Positions 39,101-47,631 of a DNA stretch of 64,000 nt are shown here, in pieces. Both the position numbers and the translations under genes were made by a program. The notes beneath the pieces are model-generated. The model was not told the origin of the DNA. It worked only from the letters and a program-made list of their open reading frames with translations, and did no database searches. How positions within the stretch are numbered: position 1 is the stretch's first letter; each line of letters opens with the position of its first letter. The stretch comes from GCA-003244245 sp050699975 (GTDB taxonomy: Bacteria; Actinomycetota; Actinomycetes; Mycobacteriales; Pseudonocardiaceae), in NCBI GenBank assembly GCA_050699975.1, contig JBOHGH010000007.1, positions 1 through 64,000 on the forward strand, given 5' to 3'.

Positions 39101-39491
39101 TTGTCCTGGACAGCACGACCTGGCCGCTGTGCGCGACCTCTCGTAGTCGGGCGCAACGGTTGATCGCCTGGCCGAAGTAATCCCCCTCGTCGCGCCGTTG
39201 AGCTTCGGCGGTATGCAGCGCGATGCGCGGCTGCAGGGACACCCGCCCGGGCCAGCTCTCGATGTGAAAGCCACGCTGGAACTCCAGAGCGGCGGCCAGC
39301 GCGTCCGAGGCACGGGTGAACGCCGCCACGACGCTGAAGGTCTCGTCTCGCTCCAGCGGCCGCACGCCGCCGTGCAGCGCGAGCGCCGCGTCGAGCAGCT
39401 CGTCATGGCGGGCGACAGCGGCACCCATCGTCTCCGGGGCGGACTCCCACAGCCGTGTCGAACCCTCGACGTCCGTCAGCATGAACGTCAC
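36108..39491 (-). CDS. Cyclase-ATPase-TPR-LuxR giant regulator 1
   Basis: The product has about 1,127 residues if it starts at GTG 39491 (SVTFMLTDVEGSTRLWE). In order: a class III nucleotidyl cyclase-like domain (about 1-170), a NB-ARC/AAA ATPase with TLTGAGGCGKTRL, a winged-helix part, TPR-like helices, and a C-terminal LuxR helix-turn-helix (TPTELTVVRHVTAGLTNRHIGERM). In the cyclase domain the second metal aspartate region reads RDETFSVVAAF where relatives have GEGD, so cyclase activity is probably lost. The last about 20 residues come from the glucosidase fragment. It is one of three paralogues in tandem. Confidence 0.85.
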   Translation of the reverse strand: MTFMLTDVEGSTRLWESAPETMGAAVARHDELLDAALALHGGVRPLERDETFSVVAAFTRASDALAAALEFQRGFHIESWPGRVSLQPRIALHTAEAQRRDEGDYFGQAINRCARLREVAHSGQVVLSRTTRDLVLDRLPEHAALADLGVHRLRDLGRPEHVFELVYPDLLGEFPALRSLDTLPNNLPDELTSFVGRRAELAQVGALLGDVRLLTLTGAGGCGKTRLGLQAAADAMDAYPEGVWWVQLARLEDAALLPTAVIGALGLPEVPGWAPLDTLVEHLRPRRTLVVLDNCEHLLAACAELSNALLRECPSLTMLTTSRAPLGVPGEATWRVPSMSLPAQPGREPIEVLRQYDAVRLFIDRATQVRPNFVITAANAPTVAQICHDLDGIPLAIELAAARVRMMTPEQIAQGLDDRFRLLTGGSRTVMPRHQTLQASLDWSYQLLSDHERALLRRLSVFVGGWTLDAAEQVCAGGGIDRYAVLDLLTGLVDKSLVTTDEQGAEVRYRLLETIRQYGVARLAEAGEVTGARDAHLAYHRALAEGAEPLLLGAGRDDPVLRGIAAEVPNLRAALDWAAATDPPVGLRVVGALTLFWLFTGRYREGDGAYDRALDGAGQEPTVLRGRALAGRAHLALYGGNEATAGWAQAALETGQACGDLQAQGRAMNTLGLMVGVGDPAGGRPLLERSAELATQAGDDWCRIDAAQCLAYLLGFRDEFEAARPIIEQAHADATRLGYQWGLAWHGFLLGWEAALRGQLQQARAPLEQAVAASDEVGDPVTNGLANSLIAYLDLTCGDTEQARSLARATLGHMMETGAGFALGMANQMMGRAELALGEFTAAREYLETAVAVERIFAYQLTWHLSVLGTLERIEGNLDVARGHGDEALQIAQRIGSGWMQAHAERLLARVALAAGRAKEAERYVHDALGQLVPKGFAIDIPECLDSLAAIAAAAESFEEAARLLGAAAAGRERLGIVRSPPELEFWTAIERTTREAVGDDVYESAFAAGAAMETDEVVAYARRARGERKRPSSGWDSLTPTELTVVRHVTAGLTNRHIGERMSITPGTVKVHLSHIFGKLDISSRSQLAAEAATRELGPPDTAKRYAPDRLDRPRRGLPAAPQRPR

Positions 39492-39552
39492 ACTGCCTGC
39501 CGGTAGGTGGAACGTCGCGTAATCGATTCTCCCGATGTGAGTGGGACAAGCC

Positions 39553-39610
39553 GTGAATTCGACACCACCAACGTTCTGCCCGCGCGGAACGTCGGTACCG
39601 TCGAGTTCAC
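39553..39610 (-). terminator. Long nested hairpin after HD gene
   Basis: GTGAATTCGAC at 39553 pairs with GTCGAGTTCAC ending at 39610 (10 of 11), and an inner AACGTTC/GAACGT stem lies within. A sister hairpin of equal length with the same outer arms lies after the glucosidase gene at 50800-50855; its inner stem differs in sequence but also pairs. Both stand just after a minus-strand stop codon, which fits terminators. Confidence 0.5.
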
Positions 39611-39612
39611 GA

Positions 39613-40227
39613 CTAACGGTCTGTGCCGTCGTGTCCGGCCTGCCGGAGTGCTCGGCGGGCACGCACGATGGGCAGCGGGTCCAGCGGGTGGCGGACCAGG
39701 TGCCGCACGATGGCGCGCGGCACGGTCCGGGTGAAAAAGACTCCCACGTCGATCGACTGGCGCACCGCACGGACGTGCTCACGTGGCATCCGGGACCGGA
39801 TGAGTCCCTGGCTCAAATCGTTGAGATCCGCCCGCCGGAAGGCCTCGGCCAGCTCGGCGTGGCGCCCTTTGTAGGTGGTCAGGTGGTGGTGCTTGGCGAC
39901 GATGACCGCGAGCTCCTCGGTCCAGGCGCCGCGTCCGGTGATCTTGAGCCAAGCGTCCATGGTGCGGATGGACGGCCCGAGATAGTTCAGCGAGCTGAAC
40001 ACGTCAATGTCGTGGAAGGCCGCGGCGATTGCCAGCTTGTCGTCGCGGTGGTCGCGATCGGGCACGATTGCTCGGGCCAAGTTGAGCACCCGATAGACGT
40101 GGCCTCGATAGCTGGCCCAACCGCGCTCGTCACCTGCTGCGTGATTGCGATGAGAATCGAGGATCTCCTCAACCAGAGGATGGGTCTGGAGGAGGTCTGT
40201 CACCGGTGGCATATCACTCATCTCCAT
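39613..40227 (-). CDS. HD-domain hydrolase-like protein
   Basis: The protein has 204 residues from ATG 40227. HD proteins are metal-dependent phosphohydrolases or, in the cyanamide hydratase branch, hydratases. The motifs are His43 (YRGHVYRV), His72-Asp73 (AAAFHDID) and KHHHL near residue 115. The start overlaps the end of the monooxygenase stub by ten bases, so both are translated from one mRNA. The operator upstream is the same as that of the isocyanide synthase gene, which makes a role in that pathway an attractive but unproven idea. Confidence 0.72.
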   Translation of the reverse strand: MEMSDMPPVTDLLQTHPLVEEILDSHRNHAAGDERGWASYRGHVYRVLNLARAIVPDRDHRDDKLAIAAAFHDIDVFSSLNYLGPSIRTMDAWLKITGRGAWTEELAVIVAKHHHLTTYKGRHAELAEAFRRADLNDLSQGLIRSRMPREHVRAVRQSIDVGVFFTRTVPRAIVRHLVRHPLDPLPIVRARRALRQAGHDGTDR

Positions 40228-40352
40228 TCTGGAACGTCGGGCCTGGAACCGGCGCCCACCGTCCTGGGCAGCTCGGCTGCCAACCACAGGCCAATGGGCC
40301 CGGCCCCGACAACGATCACATCCACGACGTGGTCGCCGCGCACTTCGCTCAT
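40218..40352 (-). pseudogene. N-terminal stub of an FAD monooxygenase
   Basis: ATG at 40352 stands behind a good ribosome-binding site (GTGAGGAACTCG) and reads MSEVRGDHVVDVIVVGAGPIG and then LWLAAELPRT before a stop at 40218. VGAGPIGLWLAAEL is the FAD-binding start of aromatic-ring monooxygenases, which normally have 400-550 residues. Only 44 are left. The HD gene begins inside its end. The promoter seems intact, so the stub may still be expressed. Confidence 0.75.
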
Positions 40353-40428
40353 CGAGTTCCTCACTCGTTTCGTAGGTTATCTCCAACAGCCCTTTCGCGT
40401 TACCACCCGATTCAGCGAGCGTATTAAT

Positions 40429-40479
40429 AGTCAAGCTAGATCGCGTTGCACGCAGGTACATCTGCCAAATGGCATATGT
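40429..40479 (-). promoter_or_regulatory. Shared operator site A and promoter block
   Basis: ACATCTGCC-AAAT-GGCATATGT lies at 40458-40479 (8 of 9 arm positions pair). On the minus strand, 19 nt after it, stands TAGCTTGACT (40429-40438), which may hold a -35 box. Site C before the isocyanide synthase has the same 10-mer at exactly the same distance. The next start codon, 40352, is about 105 bp from the palindrome. Confidence 0.7.
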
Positions 40480-40504
40480 CGCCAGGTGCGAGAGATCCGA
40501 TATG

Positions 40505-43500
40505 TCATGGCGCGGGAGGCGGACCGAGTGCACGCCTCGTGGCTTCGGCGGCCAGGTGGGCGCGTGACAGGGTGCCCAGCTTCGCGAAGATATGTGAGAG
40601 GTGGGCCTTGACGGTTCCGGGGGTGATGAACATGCGCTCGCCGATCTGGCGGTTGGTGAGGCCAGTGGCGATGTGGCGCACGATCTCGATCTCGGTCGGG
40701 GTCAGGCTGTCCCAGCCGCGTGACGGGCGCTTTCGTTCGCCCCGGGCTCGGCGGATATAAGCGACTGCCTCATCGGTTGCCAGTGCGGTGCCCGCGGCGA
40801 ACGCGGTGTCGTAGCCGTCGGGTCCGAGAGCTGCCCCGATGGTGCGCTCGATGGAGGCCCAGAACTCCGGCTCGGGAGGAAAGCGGACGATGCCAAGCCG
40901 CTCCCGGCCGGTTGCTGCAGCGCCCAGCAGCCGCGCCGCCTCCTCGAAGCTCTCTTGTGTGGCGGCGATGGCGGCGAGGATGTCGAGGCACTCCGGGATG
41001 TCGATCGCGAACCCCTTCGTCACCAGGCGGCCCAGCGCGTCGTGAACGTACCGTTCGGCGTCGCTAGCCTCGCCGGAGGCGAGCGAGAGACGGCTCAGTA
41101 GGCGCTCGGCGCCCGCCTGCATCCATCCGCTACCCAGCCGCCGGGCCACCTGCAGGGCCTCATCGCTGCGGGTCCGGGCCGCGTCGAGGTTCCCGTCGAC
41201 CCGGTCCAGGGTGCCCAGAGCAGCGAGGTCCCAGGTAAGGAGCATGGTGAATCCGCCGCGATCGATGTTGACCGCGGTCAGGAGACGTTCGCGTGCCGCG
41301 GGGAGCTCTCCCCGCGCCATCTCGGCCCTACCCAGCATCTGGTGGGCCATGCCCAAGGACAGGCCCGCGCCGGCCTCCCGTACCCGCCCGAGGTTGTCGC
41401 TGGCGAGCGAGTACGCAAGCTCCGTATCGCCGCGAGCAAGGTGAACGTAAACCAGGAAGCCGTTGGCGAGACCGCTCGGGAATGGGTCACCGACCTCGTC
41501 GCTCGCAGCGACGGAACGCGCCAGCAGCTCGCGGGCCTCGTCCAGCCGCCCTTGGAACATCGCTTCCCAGCCCAGGCAGAACCAGTGGAGCGCGATCCCC
41601 CTCCGGTAGCCATGCCGGGCGGCGGTTGCATACGCCTCATCGAGTATCGGACGGGCGGTGTCGAACTCGTCTTGCCAATTCCAGGCAATCGCGAGGGTCT
41701 GCGAAGCACTGATCCAGCACCATTCGTCGCCGGCGAGCGTGGCCAGTTGTGCGCTGCGCTGGAGCAGCGGCCGCCCGCTGGCCGGGTCGCGCAAGGAGAC
41801 CGAGCGCCCGAGGACGTTCAAGGCTCGCCCCTGCGTCCACGAGTCGCCGCAGGCCTGGCCGGTCTCCAGCGCTGCCTGCGCCCACTCGTGGGCTGCCTGG
41901 TAGGCGCCGCCATGCTGCGCGAGATGCGCGCGGCCGGCGAGTACCCGTCCACGCAGCGGGGTCGGCTGCTCGCCAGCGGCGTCAAGCGCGCGGGCATACG
42001 TCAAGTCACCCTCCTGGTAACGGCCGGTGAACAGCCAGAACAGCGTCAGCGAGCCCACCAGACGCAGCCCGGCGTTCGCGTCGCTCGCTGCCGCCCGCTC
42101 AAGGGCAGCACGCAGGTTCGGCAGCTCGGCGGCGAGGCTGCGCAGGACGGGGTCGTCTAGCCCGGCGCCGAGCACTTGTGGCTCGGCAGCCTGGGCCAGC
42201 GCGAGGTGATAGGCCAAGTGGCGGTTACGCAGGCCCTCGACCTCGCCGGCTTCGGCTAGCCGGCCGGTGGCGTACTGGCGGACGGTCTCCAGCAGGCGGT
42301 AGCGCGTCTCGGTGCCCTGCTCGTCGGCGGTGACCAGGGATTTGTCGACCAGTCCGGTCAGCAGGTCGAGCACGTCGTAGCGGTCGATCCCATCGCCCGG
42401 ACATACTCGGTCGGCTGCGTCCAAGGTCCAGCCTCCGGCGAAGACCGCCAGTCGCCGCAGCAGCGTCCGTTCGCCGTCGTTGAGCAGCTCGTGGCTCCAG
42501 TCGATGGAGGCCTGCAGGGTTTGGTGGCGTGGCATCACCGTGCGGGAGCCGCCGGTGAGCAGGTGGAAGCGGTCGCTCAGGGCGCGGGCGATCTGCTCGG
42601 GGCTCAGCATCCGCACCCGCGCGGCGGCCAGTTCGATGGCCAGCGGGATGCCGTCGAGGTCATGGCAGATCTGCGCCACCGCCGGCGCGTTGGCTGCAGT
42701 GATCGTGAAGTTGCGGCGGACCTGCGTGGCGCGGTCGATGAACAGGGAAACCGCGTCGGACTGGCGCAGCGCCTCGATCGGCTCGCGTTGGGGCCCGGCG
42801 GGCAGCGACATCGACGGCACCCGCCAGGTGGTCTCGCCGGGCACACCCAGTGGCGCCCGACTCGTCGCCAGGATGGTCAGCGACGGGCACCTGCGCAACA
42901 GGGCATCCGCAAGTTCCGCACAGGCGGCCAGCAGGTGCTCGCAGTTATCCAGGACAACTAGCGCGCGGCGGTCGCGCAGATGCTCGACGAGGTTGTCCTG
43001 CAGGGCCCGACCCGGCACCTCGCGCAGCCCCAGGGCGCCGATCACCGCAGCTGGCAGCAGCGTGGGGTCCTCCAAGCGCGCGAGCTCGACCCACCACACG
43101 CCATCGGGGTGGCGGTCCATCGCGTCGGCGGCGGCCTGCAGCGCCAGGCGGGTCTTGCCGCAGCCCCCCGCACCGGTCAGTGTGAGCAGCCGCGCCCGCT
43201 GCAGCGGATCGTCGATCTGCGTCAGCTCGGCGCGTCGCCCGACGAAACTGGTCAGCTCACTGGGCAGATTGTTGGGCATCGTGTCCAGCGAGCGCAGCGG
43301 CGGGAACGCCACAGGCAGATCAGGGTGCAGCAACCCGAATACATGCTCGGCCTGGCCAAGATCGCGGAGCCGGTGCACACCCAGGTCGGCCAGCTCGACG
43401 CCGTCAGGAAGCCGGTCGAGGACGAGATTGCACGTTGTCCGGGACAGGACCACCTGGCCGTGGTGCGCGACCGCGCGCAACCGGGCGCAGCGGTTGACCG

Positions 43501-43900
43501 CCGGACCGAAGTAATTCCCCTCATCACGCAGCTGGGCCTCAGCGGTGTGCAGCGCGATACGCAACTTCAAGGACGTACCCGCTGGCCAGCGCTCGGAGTA
43601 AAAGGCTCGCTGGATGTCTAGCGCGGCCCCCAGCGCGTCCGAGGCACGGGTGAACGCCACCACGACGGTGTCGCCCTCGCCCTGCTTCAGCGGCCGCGCC
43701 CCGCCGTGCAGCGCGATCGCCGCGTCGAGCAGCTCGTAGCGGCGGCCGACAGCAGCACTCATCGCCTCCGGGGCAGCCTCCCACCGGCCCGCCGACCCCT
43801 CGACGTCAGTCAGCATGAACGTGACCGTGCCGACCGGCAATGAACGTGACCGTGCCGACCGGCAGATTCGACAGGTGAAAAGTCGCCTGCTCGACGCCAC
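40505..43900 (-). CDS. Cyclase-ATPase-TPR-LuxR giant regulator 2
   Basis: The product has up to 1,131 residues, with the same order of domains as its two paralogues. The cyclase domain keeps GEGD at the second metal site (KQGEGDTVVVAF), so it is the member most likely to be active. The ATPase P-loop is TLTGAGGCGKTRLAL and the C-terminal LuxR part is TPTEIEIVRHIATGLTNRQIGERMF. The N-terminus has suffered a 25-bp tandem duplication at 43815-43864. The original start was probably GTG 43904 (SGVEQATFHLSNLPVGTVTF), which now runs into a stop; GTG 43900 in the neighbouring frame still reaches the domain with a different first 20 residues. Confidence 0.85.
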   Translation of the reverse strand: MASSRRLFTCRICRSARSRSLPVGTVTFMLTDVEGSAGRWEAAPEAMSAAVGRRYELLDAAIALHGGARPLKQGEGDTVVVAFTRASDALGAALDIQRAFYSERWPAGTSLKLRIALHTAEAQLRDEGNYFGPAVNRCARLRAVAHHGQVVLSRTTCNLVLDRLPDGVELADLGVHRLRDLGQAEHVFGLLHPDLPVAFPPLRSLDTMPNNLPSELTSFVGRRAELTQIDDPLQRARLLTLTGAGGCGKTRLALQAAADAMDRHPDGVWWVELARLEDPTLLPAAVIGALGLREVPGRALQDNLVEHLRDRRALVVLDNCEHLLAACAELADALLRRCPSLTILATSRAPLGVPGETTWRVPSMSLPAGPQREPIEALRQSDAVSLFIDRATQVRRNFTITAANAPAVAQICHDLDGIPLAIELAAARVRMLSPEQIARALSDRFHLLTGGSRTVMPRHQTLQASIDWSHELLNDGERTLLRRLAVFAGGWTLDAADRVCPGDGIDRYDVLDLLTGLVDKSLVTADEQGTETRYRLLETVRQYATGRLAEAGEVEGLRNRHLAYHLALAQAAEPQVLGAGLDDPVLRSLAAELPNLRAALERAAASDANAGLRLVGSLTLFWLFTGRYQEGDLTYARALDAAGEQPTPLRGRVLAGRAHLAQHGGAYQAAHEWAQAALETGQACGDSWTQGRALNVLGRSVSLRDPASGRPLLQRSAQLATLAGDEWCWISASQTLAIAWNWQDEFDTARPILDEAYATAARHGYRRGIALHWFCLGWEAMFQGRLDEARELLARSVAASDEVGDPFPSGLANGFLVYVHLARGDTELAYSLASDNLGRVREAGAGLSLGMAHQMLGRAEMARGELPAARERLLTAVNIDRGGFTMLLTWDLAALGTLDRVDGNLDAARTRSDEALQVARRLGSGWMQAGAERLLSRLSLASGEASDAERYVHDALGRLVTKGFAIDIPECLDILAAIAATQESFEEAARLLGAAATGRERLGIVRFPPEPEFWASIERTIGAALGPDGYDTAFAAGTALATDEAVAYIRRARGERKRPSRGWDSLTPTEIEIVRHIATGLTNRQIGERMFITPGTVKAHLSHIFAKLGTLSRAHLAAEATRRALGPPPAP
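43815..43864 (-). repeat. 25-bp tandem duplication at start of regulator 2
   Basis: The 25 bases at 43815-43839 are repeated exactly at 43840-43864. Since 25 is not a multiple of three, the duplication puts the normal start codon out of frame with the remainder of the gene. Loss of one copy would restore the frame. Confidence 0.9.
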
Positions 43901-44101
43901 TCACGTCCACTGGGGGTGCCCCCACCGCAGCGGGCCGACCCGCCCGGCCCGGGCACTCGATATAGTCCCATCGCCGGGGCCCGCTCGTACATAGACGGCG
44001 ATGGCGGTACGGGCGGCGGATTCGTCGACGATGGTTCTGTTGTCGGCGAAGGCTGCGACGAGGGGCTTGGATGGCGAGGTTGCGGGTGTCGGAGCGTCCC
44101 T

Positions 44102-47100
44102 CTACAGCGCGTGACGGGTCGCTTCGGCGGCAAGTTCCGATCGGCTGGCGATGCCGAGTTTGGCGAAGACGTGGGCGAGGTGGGTTTTCACGGTGCCCCG
44201 CCCGATGAAGAGGCGTTCGCCGACTTCGGGGTTGGTGAGGCCTTTGGCGACGAGTTTGACGACCTTCAGTTCGGTGGGGGTGAGGCTGGCCCAGCCGCTG
44301 GACGGGCGTTTGCGGTCACCTCGGGCCCGGGATACGTAGGTGACCGCTTCGTCGACGGTGAGCGCCTCCCCTTCGGCCCAGACAGCATCGAAGGCGTCCT
44401 CGCCGAGGGCGTCTCGGGCCCTGGCCACGTCGGTGTCGTAACCGGCTTGGTCCGCCGGCCAGCGGGCCAACCCCATCTCTTCCCGCTGGGCTGAGGCGGC
44501 ACCGAACAGGCGGGCCGCCTCCGAAAAGCTCTCCTGGTCGGTGGCCAGCGCGGCCAGTGATTCAAGCGACTCGGCGACGCCTGGGCGCAGGCCCCCCCGG
44601 GCCCGGAGCGCCAGAGCTTCGTGGTGAAGATCCTCGGCCTGGCTCGTGCCATCCCGGCGGCGGGCGAGTTCGCCCAGCTGATGGTTGGCGTGGGCGGCCA
44701 GCCGGGGGTTGCTGATAGCTGTGGCGAGCTCCTTCGCCTCGATGAGGGCCGCTTCGGCGGCCTCGAGGTCGCCGGTAGCGAGGTAGGCGGCGCCGAGCAC
44801 CCAGAGCCCGTGCGAGACGTGGTAGGGAACCCCGAGCGGGCGCAGGAATTCCACGAACGGTTCGACCATGTCGCGGGCGTCGGCCGGGGCCCCGCGGCCG
44901 ACCAGGAGCCGGGCGAGCGCCGGCAGGCCCCACGGGACCCCGAGGTAGTCGCCGTTGGCAGCCGCCCGCCCGAGGAACGGGCCCAGGCGTGCCTTGGCCG
45001 CGTCGTAGCGGCCGGTCAGGGACTCGATCTCGCCGAGCAACGCCATGGCGATCCCGGCGGTGGAGGCTCCACCGATTTCGCGGTCGTAATCGAGGGCGGT
45101 TTCCAAGGCCCGCTGCGCGGTGGCGAAGTCCCCCCGGTGCAGGCCCGCCCATCCCACGGTGGTGTGGTACCAGGCGATGAAGTACGGGTGGCCCAGACGC
45201 TCCGCGACCCGGCGCAATTCGGTCAGCGCGGGGGCGAGCCCCTGGTAGTCGTCCTGGATCATCCAGGCGACCGTCATCAGCTTCCACCCGGCGCCGACTA
45301 CCCAGTGGTCTCCGAGCTTCTGACCGAGGGCGATGCTCCGCGTGAGAAAGACGCGGCCCTGCGCCGGTTCCGGGCGCAGCCAGGCGGCCACCAACCCGTT
45401 GGTATTGAGGGCCCGGCCCATCGCCCATTCGTCGCCGACGTCCTCGGCCATCTTTAAGGCCTGGGCAGCGTATCGCCCCATTGACTCAGCGTCGCCGCCG
45501 TAGATCGCCACGTGGGCCGCTCCCCACAGCGCCCGGGCGCGAAGCGCCGAGGGCCCTTCGTCGCGGGCCAGCGCCCGGGCGAACCGCCGGCCTCCGGCTT
45601 GGAGGTGGGAGTGCAACTCATAGAAGAGGGTGAGGGCGGTGACGAGACGCAGGAACGGTTCGTAGGCCCCGGTTGCGTCACACCACTCGGCGACGGCTTG
45701 GAGGTTGTCGCTCTCCCGCTCGAGGCGGTCCAGCCACGCGGGGCCGCTGGCCAGGGCCAACTCTGGCGCGGCCCGTTCCGCCACGGCGAGGAAGAAATCC
45801 CGATGGCGTTCCTGGGTCACGTCGCTCTCCCCGGCGTCCACCAGGCGCGCCCGGGCGAAGAACCGGATCGTCTCGAGCAGGGCGTAACGGCCCTGCGCCT
45901 GGTCGACGTCAGCCTGGACGAGGGACTTGTCCACGAGGCGGGAGAGGACATCCAGCACCGCGTAGCGGTCCACGATCTCGTCGGCGCACACGCTCTCGGC
46001 CGCCTCGAGGGTGAAACCGCCGGCGAACACCGACAGGCGGCGCAGCAGCGCCCGCTCGGCATCATCGAGAAGGTCGTGGCTCCACGCCACTGATGTCTCG
46101 AGCGTCTGCTGGCGGGGCAGTGCGGTCCGGCCCCCGCCCGTGAGGAGGCGGAACCGGTCGTCGAGAGCCGCGGCGATCCCTGTCGGGGGCATCATGCGAA
46201 CCCGGGCGGCGGCCAGCTCGATCGCCAAGGGCAGGCCGTCGAGGCGCCGGCAGATCTGCCTCACTACCTCGGCGTCGTCGCCCTCCACGGTGAACCCCGG
46301 CCGTACGAGGTCGGCCCGCTCCACGAACAAACGGGCCCCGGCCTCCTCGTCAAGTGACGGCACCCGCCAGGTCAACTCTCCCGGGATCCCGAGCGGCTCC
46401 CGGCTGGTAATGACGAACCGCAGCGTCGGCGCCGACCGCAGGAGCGCTTCGATCAGATGGACGCAGGGTTCGAGGACGTGCTCGCAATTGTCGAGAATCA
46501 CCAGGGCATTGAGGCCGGCCAGCTGCTCGCTCAGGGTGTCGATGACCGGGCGGCCCTGCTCCTCCACCAGCCCGAAGGTGCGAGCCACCACGTAGGGCAC
46601 GAAGTCGGCGGCCGACACCGGTGCCAGCTCGACCCACCGCACCCCATCCGGGTGGCGCTGCGCGACCTCGGCGACAGCGTGGAGGGCGAGGCGCGTCTTG
46701 CCACAACCACCGGCCCCCGTGAGGGTCACCAGTCGCGCCGCTTCGAACGCCCGGCCCAACTCGGCCAGCTCCACATCCCGTCCCACGAACGAGGTGAGCT
46801 GGGTCGGGAGGTTATTGACGACCGCATCGAGGGAGCGCAGCGGCGGGAAATCGGTCATCAGGTCGGGATGGCACAGCTGCCATACCCGCTCTGGCTGACC
46901 GAGGTCCTTCAGGCGGTGCGAGCCGAGGTCCCGCAGGGTCACACCGTCAGGGAGGCGATCAGCGACCACGTCGCGGGTGACGCCGGAGAGCACGATCTGC
47001 CCACCATGGGCGACGGCGCTCAGCTGGGCGCAGCGAATGACCGCCCGTCCGACGTAACGGTGATCGCCACGGAGCTGCGCCTCCCCCGTGTGCAACGCCA

Positions 47101-47467
47101 GCCGGACCCGCAGCGCCCGGCCCTCCGCCCACGGTTCCTCAGCGAAAGCACGCTGCGCATGGAGGGCCGCGGCCAGCGCATCCGCCGGCCGGGCAAATAC
47201 ACCCACTACGTTGCCGCCCTCGCCCTGTTCCACTGGCCGCACCCCACCATGGAGCGCGATCGCCGCGTCGAACAGTTCATGGTGGCGGGCGATAGCCGCC
47301 CCCATCACCTCCTCGTCACCCTCCCAGTGACGAGTCGATCCCTCAACGTCGCTCAAGAGGAAGGTGACCAACCCCGTCGGGAGGGAACGAGTGCGCACCG
47401 GGGGCACTACAGAGACCACCCCATCCGCAGTCGAAGATATTGACAGGTAATCCCGAGTGTTCTCCAT
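44102..47467 (-). CDS. Cyclase-ATPase-TPR-LuxR giant regulator 3
   Basis: The product has 1,121 residues from ATG 47467. A short N-terminal segment with SISSTADGVVSVVPP precedes LVTFLLSDVEGSTRHWE, the start of the cyclase domain. Its second metal site reads EQGEGGNVVGVF, with Gly in place of the usual Asp, so catalysis is doubtful. TLTGAGGCGKTRLAL marks the ATPase, and TPTELKVVKLVAKGLTNPEVGERLF the LuxR end. It is more distant from the other two than they are from one another. A copy of the shared palindrome stands 31 bp upstream, so it may be controlled by, or control, the same switch as pvcA. Confidence 0.86.
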   Translation of the reverse strand: MENTRDYLSISSTADGVVSVVPPVRTRSLPTGLVTFLLSDVEGSTRHWEGDEEVMGAAIARHHELFDAAIALHGGVRPVEQGEGGNVVGVFARPADALAAALHAQRAFAEEPWAEGRALRVRLALHTGEAQLRGDHRYVGRAVIRCAQLSAVAHGGQIVLSGVTRDVVADRLPDGVTLRDLGSHRLKDLGQPERVWQLCHPDLMTDFPPLRSLDAVVNNLPTQLTSFVGRDVELAELGRAFEAARLVTLTGAGGCGKTRLALHAVAEVAQRHPDGVRWVELAPVSAADFVPYVVARTFGLVEEQGRPVIDTLSEQLAGLNALVILDNCEHVLEPCVHLIEALLRSAPTLRFVITSREPLGIPGELTWRVPSLDEEAGARLFVERADLVRPGFTVEGDDAEVVRQICRRLDGLPLAIELAAARVRMMPPTGIAAALDDRFRLLTGGGRTALPRQQTLETSVAWSHDLLDDAERALLRRLSVFAGGFTLEAAESVCADEIVDRYAVLDVLSRLVDKSLVQADVDQAQGRYALLETIRFFARARLVDAGESDVTQERHRDFFLAVAERAAPELALASGPAWLDRLERESDNLQAVAEWCDATGAYEPFLRLVTALTLFYELHSHLQAGGRRFARALARDEGPSALRARALWGAAHVAIYGGDAESMGRYAAQALKMAEDVGDEWAMGRALNTNGLVAAWLRPEPAQGRVFLTRSIALGQKLGDHWVVGAGWKLMTVAWMIQDDYQGLAPALTELRRVAERLGHPYFIAWYHTTVGWAGLHRGDFATAQRALETALDYDREIGGASTAGIAMALLGEIESLTGRYDAAKARLGPFLGRAAANGDYLGVPWGLPALARLLVGRGAPADARDMVEPFVEFLRPLGVPYHVSHGLWVLGAAYLATGDLEAAEAALIEAKELATAISNPRLAAHANHQLGELARRRDGTSQAEDLHHEALALRARGGLRPGVAESLESLAALATDQESFSEAARLFGAASAQREEMGLARWPADQAGYDTDVARARDALGEDAFDAVWAEGEALTVDEAVTYVSRARGDRKRPSSGWASLTPTELKVVKLVAKGLTNPEVGERLFIGRGTVKTHLAHVFAKLGIASRSELAAEATRHAL

Positions 47468-47498
47468 GACGCCATGCTCCGCGACGGGCCTGATCAGA

Positions 47499-47520
47499 AC
47501 ATCTGCCAGATGGCAGACGT
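47499..47520 (-). promoter_or_regulatory. Shared operator site B
   Basis: ACATCTGCC-AGAT-GGCAGACGT; 8 of 9 arm positions pair. It lies 31 bp before the start codon of regulator 3. The TAGCTTGACT block of sites A and C is not found here. Confidence 0.68.
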
Positions 47521-47631
47521 GGCGTCCCATCCCAGGACGTCCACCCAGGCTGTGCAGCACGGGTCGTCTCCCCCGGCACCGAGCGGGCCGGCGCCTGCTG
47601 CTGAAAGAATGCGACGAAGCGAAGCCACTCG

